Below, one piece after another: positions 55,701-64,000 of a stretch of 64,000 bases of DNA. The DNA lies in assembly GCA_002150815.3 (NCBI GenBank), contig NDFF03000013.1, positions 496,001 through 560,000 of the forward strand. The letters run 5' to 3'. Numbering within the stretch: the first letter of the stretch is position 1; the number at the start of each line of letters is the position of its first letter. The notes under the pieces are model-generated. The model was not told the DNA's origin, did no database searches, and saw only the letters and a list, made by a program, of their open reading frames with translations. The position numbers were made by a program, and so were the translations under genes. The stretch comes from Grammothele lineata (lineage: Eukaryota; Basidiomycota; Agaricomycetes; Polyporales; Polyporaceae).

Positions 55701-58700
55701 CAGGTCAGGTCGGAGTGAGACCAGTGCCATGATTGCCTTCATGGCACGGTCGCGGCTGACGTCGTTCGCGCGACGTGGAATTCTGCAGGTCTCTTGCCGG
55801 TGCGCAGCTCTTCTCTCGACATTTTCGCCCGATCGCACACTCATCTGCTCCCCCGATGCAGGACACGATGAATGAAGTAGCCAATAAAGGATGCATACGC
55901 CAGAAGCGCCCGAGGAATCTGCCGGCGGGCGCGCCACGGACACACCGGAATGCTCGCTGCCAACAAGCGCGCACGCCTCCTCCATCTCCAGGACGATCAC
56001 CTACGTTTGGCGCGTCCAGGGCGCCTGCACGGGCGAAGGACTCGCCAATCCTTCCTCCGATCTCGGGAGGAAGCTGCGTACGCGGCGGCGAGGACATCAT
56101 AGCGTGCACACGCGCGTTTACGCGACTCGCAGTCTATACTCAGCGGCGCGCGACAGTCCGGGTGAGAGACCCGGTCCCGCCGAAGGTACGTGCTTCCCGT
56201 TTTTCTACAGAGACCGAGACGGTTTATACCTTGTTGCTTATGGCTTATTGGGTCCTCGCACAGGGAGCCTATGCGCATGATTTGACCAAACCGGGTACCC
56301 TTCCAGACGCGTCCGCCCACGCACTCGTCGCGTTTTACGCAGTGGCTCTCTTCCTACCCCGCCTCACCGTGCGCTGCTCATTTCCAGAACGCCGCTCCGT
56401 TTCCGTCGCGCAAGGGGCCCAGCCAGCTCTGCCATGTTGGCCACGCCGGACGGGCGCTCGCGTTAGGAGTTCGGTACGGTCTGCCTGGTTGCCCTGCTTC
56501 TTTCTCTCTGCATCAGTTCGTATCCTGATCGTATCCCGTCTTCCGTCCTAGAACACTCGCGCGCGTTCACCGCCGCTGTGCGCGTTTTGGCGCGCGTGAT
56601 CTCATGTCGTGCACGCTGACGGCAAACGTGCGATGTTCAGGGGGCGGGGGTGAGCCAGAGGACCGGTCGAACATCCCCAGGTTGCTCAATGTGTCTCTCT
56701 CCCTCCCATACCGACTTAGTTGGCTCGCGGAAGCATTGCCCCTGTTCAAACATGGCCTTCGGAATACAACGCCACAATCGTTCCTCATCGGTCTACGCGC
56801 CCAACTCCTGGCTCCTGCCGTTCCAACTATACTTCAACACTGCACGAACTCCGGTGAACCCATAGATTGTGCTATTCACAAGCTCGACCCCGGTGCGCGA
56901 GTTTAGGGTGCATCGCGGTCCACGCACCGACCTCCCGAACACGCGTCGCGGCGCGACGTCGACGACCAGCCCAGACTCTGTGCCCACTGCCCAGCTTCTT
57001 CCCAACGACGGCGGGTGGCTTGATAATGCAAGGGCCGTATATGGGCAATCGACCATTCCGCATTGACATTCCAAAACTCACTCTGTCGCCGCTAGCGTCA
57101 TCGGGCAGCCTTATCGCCCTTCCCCGGGGCTCCCTGCGATCCATCCACTCCGTGAACAGTCGGCATCATGACTCCCTTCGCCCGGCCGCGGAGATGCTCA
57201 CGGTACCTGAACGCTCGAGAACAGAGACCCAAGGACGCCGGGTATATCAGCAGGCGGACGGAAGCTGTTGGTGGACCCGACGCGCTTGGACTCGAAGCAA
57301 CATGCACAGAAGGAGTCGTCATCCACGCAAACTTGCTGCTGCGCACCTCCGCGGGCCCGAGCACCCCGTCTAGTCGCCGCTGATCCGGGAGCTCGGGCAG
57401 GGCTCAACGACACGCTCCTCGATGGGCGCCCTGACCGACGGTCGACAGGCGAAAATCCTCGCCTGGAAAGGCATTCTCTGCGAGGCGCATCACGCGACGG
57501 ACGGGACGCCGCGGCCACAGTTGCAGGGCGCGACATGCGCCTAAACCTTATCTTCAAGAAGCCGAGGCGCACATCCACCGTCGGAGGATATATACGCGCG
57601 TGGGACGGCCGGATGGGCCGTGGAACCGTGGAGAGGGGCTTCAGCGAATATGGCTCGACGCTGTTGGAAGACCTCTGGTATGTGGCCAGAACGAGAACCT
57701 TGTCGCTGATCGGGCGCAGGGCGCAGGACGTTTCTCCCGCGATTGACCATGGATGTTTATCGGTAGACGTCCTGCCTTGAGTTCGGGACTTTCAGCGTGG
57801 ACAGCTCCTGGTTGCGGTGTAATCGGTGCTTCGGCGCGTCCACCCCCGCACGTTCTGCTCTTCTCGGTCTATGTCGGGAGCCTGGGTTGGAGAGAAATCC
57901 CCGCACACAACACAAGACTGACTCCTCAGCGATCGCATTGGTCGAAGCACGCTCGCAATGACGGGGCCCGCTTCGCACGCATCATCCTGGAACCTGTAGG
58001 GCCTGCGTCGTGGGCAACCCTTGAACTGGCTATATGCGGGCGATCGACCCTCCCTGCAGCCTTCGCGGACTTTGCACGGTGGCACATGATTCTCCGCCGT
58101 AGTGACTTGCCCGCACGCCAGAGACATCCTGTCGGCTGCACAAGCGCAGGGTCTGTGGCCTCGCGGACAACGCGGCAGTCGGGGCGGCGTCCCACGTCGC
58201 TCGCGCGAATGCGGTATATCGCGCTCAGCAAAATTTACAAGCTTCGCTGCCGGGTCGTACAAGGTACGACCTCGCACGTTCAACGCGTCTGCGCGGCGTC
58301 CCACGTCTGCTGGCGGGGAACGTGCATGGGCTCGAGCTTGGGGCGCCGCTTTAAGGCCCCGTACGGACCGCACTAGGAGGGCGAGACCAACAATCCGGCT
58401 GGTCAGCGCATGGCGGTGAGTAACTGGAAGCTTCCAGCTTCCCAGTGTGGTTATAGGACGTTGTCTCGGCTGCAGATGACATGCTCACCGATGCCATACG
58501 CAGGGCATTCGCAAACGCAAACATACCCATGTGCCTCGGTGCGCAAATTTTAGCAGGGTTTAACTCTGCGAGAGTCATGTTTCAATTGAAAGATTAGAAA
58601 GTTTGCTTCCCGGAAGTTCAATTCCCGAGTACGTGAAACGTTGTACTTCAAGCGCTGGCTGATGACAGGCAGGTGAGCAAATCTTCGCACTGAATCGCGG

Positions 58701-60141
58701 CACCATAGCGAGCTCGCGTCACTCGTTGACTCGCTCGCAGACACTCAGGCTTCTGTCCACGACGTAATGTATCTTCCAATCCGAGCAACGCCGGTCTTCA
58801 CCACCTTGCTCCTCCGAAAGTGTGCTCAACGACAATTTAATGTTGATGTCCGACGTCGGAGACCAAGGACAACGCCGTAAATCTTCCGCGATTGGGCGCC
58901 GCAGCGAGAGGCCTGGTCAACGTCTTGCCTTCCAGCATCAACTTTCTGGCGTAATTGCTTGCCAATGGGAACACAAGGCTCGGCCGCATTGTCCAATCCA
59001 GAGGCCAGTCGTGATTGGCAGTATATACTACTACGCCCGGGGTCTGTCAGATCAACCAATGGTAATGCTTGCGTACCGTCCCGGCGTCCACGACAAGTGA
59101 GAGCGAGCAGTGTGATGCAGCCGGCTCTTGACATGGGAGAACGCCGAAGTGCGTCCGTATCTGCACGTTGGGATGTTGGCCATGCCATCCAAAAGCTCAG
59201 ACATAAAGGACATCCTGTTGCTCCTCCGTACTGCGCGACACTCGGTGTACCCATGCTAACCTCTACAGCTGCTACCCGTGCAGTGCGAGGCCCGCGGCCC
59301 ATCGCGCCCTGACAGGATATGCTACTGCCCAGTACTTGCACCCAACGGCCCGGCGCGTAAAAGTCTCCAGCATCCGGCTCCGACTTCCCAACGAACGTTA
59401 AACCCTGTTCGCGGGCAATCTGCGCGACTCTGCAGGGCGAGGCTCGTCGTCGGGAGGACCGGCGCGAGCACCGGGCGTCGCTTATTTCGGGGCGTGATTC
59501 GAGCACACCGCGGCCCTGCGCGAGTCCGCGCGCGTGTGGCCGCAGGCTGCAATGGTGACAGCTAGTGAGCGCGCGTGTCCGGAAACATAGGAGTGCTATG
59601 TTGCGGCGCCGCCGACATTGTTCCGTCATCTTCCCTCAGCAAAGGGGGATGGCCTGAGGCGTGTACGTGCGCGCGGGCGAGCATCCTGGGCGGCGGTACC
59701 GTGTTTCCTGAGTTGAACGGTCGTTGGTGTAGCCGTTCTCGCGATTTGTTGAGAGTTGAGGTTTTCCATTCAAGCTCCGATTCGCCCAAATACCGCGAGC
59801 TTGCTTCAGACAAGCTTCTGCAGCATGAACTCCCGCGCATGCTCAAGAAGGTAGTAGAAAACATGCGTATATCCATACCCCTAGCATGTAGGGTGCCACT
59901 CTGTACACAAAAAAGCAATAAACGACAAAATCCACAGCATTGTAACATACTAGACAGGTATCATATAGATCTCGGGCCCATCAACGAGCCAATCCACCAC
60001 CGTGACGCTCCACACACAGCGGGATTGCAGTAAGACGTCATTTGGACGTGACCTGCGCCCCTGACCCGCCCCATGCTCTCGAGGCCTGAGCCCTGACCGG
60101 CGATTTGACGCGTGCCGGAGCGGCATGGGGTATTTGCGCGT
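52762..60141. other. Gene-poor interval, 7.4 kb, CpG-rich
   Basis: I support no protein-coding gene here. Long frames such as 55775-56551 (+) and 58826-59629 (-) have Arg/Ala/Pro-heavy compositions expected by chance in GC-rich DNA, and no introns, domains or conserved motifs. It contains a 5-copy AGGTC microsatellite. Candidates not excluded are a decayed mobile element, long non-coding RNA or a regulatory island. Confidence 0.5.
55687..55711. repeat. (AGGTC)5 microsatellite
   Basis: Five perfect tandem copies of the pentamer AGGTC, flanked by GAAG and GGAGTG. It is the only clear simple repeat in the gene-poor region. Confidence 0.9.
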
Positions 60142-61127
60142 TCACTGCTTCTTCGTCTTCTTGGTGGACGCGCGAAGGGCAGATGTGATGTCCTTGCTGA
60201 GCACATAGATAATGTAGCTCGGGAAGATGAGCCAGAGGCTATCATAGCGCCGCACGCGCGTACACAGGAAGCATCGCGTGCGAAGGTCGCAGTACCATGG
60301 TCGCAGGTTGGCCGAAGTATGCGGGAAATGGTCGTGCGAGGGGAGAAGGGGTTTCACGTCAGCGATCGCGGCCAAGAAGAAAGAAGCTGCCGTCGGTATA
60401 GACAACTCACCCGTTGGGGATGATCCAGTAGACGATGAGAGTCTGGAGATCGTTGTGGCCGACCGCGCAGCCGCCGCAGTAATATTCTTGGAGCCAGTAG
60501 AGGACGGTCTTGGATAGGGTCATGACCGCGCTCGCGAAGCCGAGTAGAGGCGCAGCCGGAGATCCGGCGACATGTGCGAGGTAGAGGTAAGCGATGTTCA
60601 TGAAGTTTTCGACGATGTTGAGAGCGGCTGGAAGATTTGGGAATGTGTTAGACAATGTTGGCCTCTCAGCGTGAAGGGTGGGTGCGGGGATGTACGTACA
60701 CTGGGCATTCGTGAACCCGTCGCCGTTTTGGAAGGCCTTCACACCGTAAACCTGATTGCCGAGACATAGGTGTTAGAAGGTGAGGAGATGGTTAAGCTCG
60801 CAAAGAATGGACGCACATAATCTACTTCTTGGTAGAGGGCGTAAGGTTTCCATAACCAGTGCAGGTCGCCACCGACCATAGACCGGGGACTGGCAGAGAA
60901 GTTAGACGGCGACTTGGATTCAACGAGCTTGACATTGGAGCCGTCCTCACCGGAAGAAACAGTATCCAGCATCCCAGAATATCACTGGTACCGTCAACGC
61001 AAACCTAGAAATCGGACGTGGGGTAACAAGATTGGAAATTGCTTCATGAACACTTCGAATTCTCGGACATAAGTAGTACAGGAGCCTCGCACCAGAGGGA
61101 GATGAGGGTGTGGGTCTTGACAGCCAT
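60142..61127 (-). CDS. Four-helix membrane protein, EXPERA-like
   Basis: Six exons (61093-61127; 60951-61004; about 60816-60889; 60700-60751; 60411-60627; 60142-60238) encode about 175 residues, starting at ATG 61127 (MAVKTHTLISLWFALTVPVIFWD). Four hydrophobic segments: [60 protein letters not shown] and TLIVYWIIPNGLWLIFPSYII. Charged conserved residues (GGDLHWLWKPYALYQEVDYVYG, DGFTNAQ, VGHND) lie around the helices, as in the EXPERA superfamily (EBP/TMEM97/TM6SF), whose members isomerise or bind sterols. The basic tail ASTKKTKKQ carries a KKxx-like endoplasmic reticulum signal. Relation to EXPERA is inferred from topology only; the family is widespread in fungi but its function is not clear to me. 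Confidence 0.8.
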
Positions 61128-61176
61128 TCGTACACGTCGCGCTGCTCCAGTTGCTATTCGACGGGCTGGGTGGTGG

Positions 61177-61644
61177 TCAGGAGTGGGTTGGGGGCGCGCG
61201 AAGGAGGGAGGGAACAAGCCACGACGCACCGTGTGAGAGGACCGTGGGCAGCTTCCCCGCAGTGGGCCAACGGGACGCCTCGCTCGGGGACCTCGGCCGC
61301 CGAGGGTTGGACGCGCGTGACGCGTGCGCCTGTCTTCGCCTTTTCCCGTGGCGTCGCGTGTCCGACGCGTCCTCGTCTGCCACGAGATCCTCCCCGCCGT
61401 CCTTTATCCTCTCCGCGTCTCCGTTCACGAGCCTGCTCGAGCTGGGATCCGACGGAGGTGGTATGGCCGCGGGCTCGAGGTAGAATCCCCATCCGGCGCG
61501 TCCGCCTTCGCTGTAGAAGCCGCGCTTGAGAAGAAGTTGAGGCTGCGGGGATGGTTCGAGTTTCCGTTGTCGCGATTGTCGGTCGGCCTCTTGCAAAAGG
61601 GTTGAGTGGGCGGCGGAGAAAATTAATGGTCGATGTGTTGCCAT
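61177..61644 (-). CDS. ORF upstream of the EXPERA-like gene, possible N-terminal exon
   Basis: ATG 61644 opens a 155-codon frame (MATHRPLIFSAAHSTLLQ) with GC-rich but protein-like codon use, including LLKRGFYSEGGRAGWGFYLE and a basic RRHGKRRRQ stretch. A good intron (donor GTGCGT near 61230, branch-like CTGAC, acceptor CAG near 61165) would splice it in frame into the leader just before MAVKTHT, giving a ~315-residue protein. Alternatively it is a non-coding 5' leader or chance. As a separate gene it would end only 50 bases from the next start codon, which is unlikely. Confidence 0.35.
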   Translation of the reverse strand: MATHRPLIFSAAHSTLLQEADRQSRQRKLEPSPQPQLLLKRGFYSEGGRAGWGFYLEPAAIPPPSDPSSSRLVNGDAERIKDGGEDLVADEDASDTRRHGKRRRQAHASRASNPRRPRSPSEASRWPTAGKLPTVLSHGASWLVPSLLRAPPTHS

Positions 61645-62604
61645 GAAAGGACGAGGCGTTCAGATAGGATGTGGGGGGTAGGCTGGAGAGGCGGTAGGCA
61701 GAGTATGCGGGACGGTGGTGAGCGTAAGCGGCCCATAGTGTTACCGGTGAAAGAGAGATCACTCGCGGCACGAGGCAAGGACGGAGTAAGCGGCGTGGGT
61801 TCCACGCATCAGCAAAGCGTGTCGCCTCTCTTCTCCCCACTACCTCCTGCTTGACGACGCCACTGTGTTGTTTCAATACGAGCATCTCCTTGTAGGCTTT
61901 CAGGCTGCTTGACGAATGCGAATACGTTCTCCGAACACACTGCTGCACGACGACCGAGTTCTTGCCGCCGGTCGTACGCGTGCATATATTCACAAGGCAC
62001 CCGGTGGCCAACACCCCAAGCCCCAAAGACCCTTGCTACCCTTGCTACCGGCTGCCAAGTCGAGATGGTTGTTGCTCGGAGCGTTAGCTGCAGTTAGCTG
62101 TTCACAGAATTTGGTGAAATTGGTGGAGTCAGTTGATCAATTCACGACTCGGACCGTATGTCAATGCAGTGGTCTCCTGGCCGCCGTTGACGATTCTAGC
62201 GTCGCCCTTTCAATGTAAATCTTCACGGTAAGTTTCATCTCTCATAATTCCTGACATCATTCTTGCACTGGCTGAACTCAGAAGCGTGCTCCGTGCTGTG
62301 TATTCTTGAGGAAAGGTATAAGCGGTACTCATTCGCGGGCAACGTGTTAGGGCGTTCCGCAATATGTGGACTACTTGTGGAATGGCGACTCCACGGACGA
62401 ACCGCTATTCTGCTAATTCCGTGGAGCGCGGATTGCGGAATGTTGTCTGTTAGAAGAAGGCATGCAGGTAACAAGCGAAGGCTGCACCTCCCAAGAACAT
62501 ACTTAACCAACTGCAGTCTACCCCCACACCTACCGTCGACCACAAACACTTTGTCTCCTCCAAACCAGCCTTCCACTTTCACCTCTCAACCTCACAGCCC
62601 CTCC
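61645..62604. other. Intergenic, divergent promoters
   Basis: Upstream of the EXPERA-like transcription unit (-) and of the right-edge family member (+). No other exon is supported. A CT/CA-rich leader precedes the ATG at 62605. Confidence 0.5.
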
Positions 62605-64000
62605 ATGTCCTTCCGTGCCGCGAACGACCGCCTACGCGCCCTTCTGGGTCTCCTTACTGCTAACGCAAATATATGCAAGACTCGTGATGACCATCTCGAC
62701 GTGAGTAACAACGCTCTTTTCGTCAAACCTGGGAGTGTAGAAGATACGTGTGCCTTAGGCAACCGTTTGGGATCTCGAGTTTGTCCAAGAGACACTCTCG
62801 GTTCTCGCAGAAGCTGTCGGTGATACCGCGACGGTATCTGAGACCAGCCAGGAGAACACAGTGAGTGCTCCATGCTTGTTGTGCGCGTCTGCTGAGTTTT
62901 TCTTCAGTTGACTGCCCGTCTCATGGAGGAGCTGACCGGTAAATGGACACAAAACATACAAGCGACGATAGGTGATAGCAACCAGCTAGCTGTCGGGTCT
63001 GCTGGACAAATGAAGGTTGGCGTTCATCATATGGGTTTGGCATTATCCTACAATCTGAGACGTCTTGCAGCTTTTCACAACATCGATCGGTTTCAAAAAT
63101 CAGATATACGATGATCTCTCAGAGATACTAGATATATTCTCTACATCGTCGAACGGGTCTCACGACCAGCCTGTGAGTACGATTTCGTGCTATGGTGTTT
63201 TGTCACTCACTGGTTTCGTTCAGTCCGGAAACGTCACTTTAAAGATAGCAAAACGGCTTTTGGCCTTGCTCAAACGGCTCAATGATCGTCGAGGCTTAGC
63301 CCCAGAACCGGCCCTCGGACGCAACGGCGGCTCAACCGAGCCTATTGTCGAAGGTGATCCTGAGCCGGTGGCTGGGAGTAGTTTACTCATTGATGAAGTA
63401 CGCGTGTTGCGGTAGGACATCTCTGCCTTGCTTCCCTTATCTGACCATTGGCACAGACAGCCGAAGAGGAAGCTGTGGTCGAAGAGCTCGAATTCTATCC
63501 GTATGTTCTCGCAATTCTCCCCCAAACACTGCCCTGATGCTGTGTTACAGGCGTCGCAGACCGTCAAGGGACACGTCGAATAAAAGATGTGCCAGTGAGG
63601 CGGAATCGGCAGAATCCACGACTATACCGGTTTCCTGGGCAGAAGTGTGTGAGGAACGAGACAAATGCCTGGCTTCCCTCCCTCGTAGCAGAGCGAGTGA
63701 TCTGTTGAGATGCGGCGCCCCTCCGCGTCTTAGAGGTTCTAGCTCAGCATCCGCCCCTGCGCTGTTCACCCGCGACTCAATCAAGTCCATCCTAGGCGGT
63801 AATGTGATGAACTACATCGTGTCGTATGTCCTCACGTATACACTTCGTCACTGCACTGACTCGTGGACGTTAGGCTCGGGTACTATGGGACCCCGCTCTC
63901 CGACGAATACGACATAAATCGATACATGCTCCTCTGCTGGAATGTTCATGCCTGGCTGCCACGTGAGCCGCGTCAGCACGGATACGCCTTCCTCGACAGC
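62605..64000 (+). CDS. Unknown multi-exon protein, paralogue family copy C, 3' truncated
   Basis: Third copy of the family at 27-33 kb, cut by the right edge. It starts at ATG 62605 (MSFRAANDRLRALLGLLTANANICK), which aligns with copy B (MSTLSVLLETMTGHLTALRGILAANAH). Short exons encode ATVWDLEFVQETLSVLAEA, TARLMEELTGKWTQNIQA, FTTSIGFKNQIYDDLSEILD and VTLKIAKRLLALLKRLND, then a disordered segment. The shared C-terminal domain then begins: TIPVSWAEVCEERDKCL, PALFTRDSIKSILGG, GTPLSDEYDINRYMLL and NVHAWLPREPRQHGYAFLDS, where the window ends. Copies B and C share the SWAEV/TWASV block and N-terminal pattern more closely with each other than with A. Confidence 0.8.

Noticed and set aside
55775..56551. 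258-codon + strand frame in the gene-poor region
   Set aside because: Begins with GTG, has no domain or intron logic, and Arg/Pro/Ala-rich composition expected by chance in GC-rich DNA.
58600..58640. Possible tRNA T-arm (GTTCAATTC)
   Set aside because: Only four of five stem pairs and no A-box or acceptor pairing upstream.
58826..59629. 267-codon minus-strand frame with an ATG
   Set aside because: No recognisable motif, composition dominated by Arg/Ser/Ala, not linked to splice sites; chance frame in GC-rich DNA is the simplest explanation.
61154..62026. 290-codon minus-strand frame
   Set aside because: Overlaps the more protein-like frame at 61177-61644 in a different phase, is Arg/Ser-rich and has no ATG-anchored conserved segment.

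Overview
This window looks like nuclear DNA of a basidiomycete fungus, most likely an agaricomycete (inference). Genes carry many short GT-AG introns, mostly about 50-65 bases. Proteins are eukaryotic (60S protein uL14, Mtr4/Dob1 helicase, ORC5, dual-targeted glycyl-tRNA synthetase). Several predicted proteins have the look of Agaricomycetes-restricted families. All gene models were spliced by eye from donor and acceptor sites, frame continuity and family conservation; no transcript or database evidence was available.

Layout. 0-7 kb: 3' part of a haem catalase (+), RPL23/uL14 (+), and an mtr4-like exosome helicase (-). 7.5-19.2 kb: a secreted type-B carboxylesterase (-), a long disordered serine-rich protein (-), an aldo/keto reductase with a C-terminal membrane tail (-), and a large F-box/WD40 protein with a disordered N-terminus (-). 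21-26.3 kb: a hemerythrin-like HHE protein (+), ORC5 (-), and a divergently transcribed coiled-coil protein of unknown function (+). 27-33 kb: two members of an unrecognised gene family (-) flanking a small conserved protein (+). 35-39.6 kb: a secreted Thr-rich repeat protein with a C-terminal DUF5648-type domain (+) and a NYN-domain putative RNase (-). 41-47.2 kb: a bestrophin-like channel (-) divergent from glycyl-tRNA synthetase (+). 47.2-60.1 kb: a gene-poor, CpG-rich stretch in which I support only one small gene. 60.1-64 kb: a four-helix membrane protein resembling the EXPERA superfamily (-) and a third, truncated copy of the 27-33 kb family at the right edge (+).

There is no obvious biosynthetic cluster; most genes are unrelated housekeeping or lineage-specific genes. 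The most interesting items are: the three-copy, intron-rich paralogous family (27.2-29.3, 30.6-32.8 and 62.6-64 kb) with coiled-coil N-termini and a shared C-terminal domain; an in-frame upstream ATG giving glycyl-tRNA synthetase an arginine-rich presequence; two likely GC-AG introns; a degenerate P-loop in ORC5; and the 13-kb gene-poor island.
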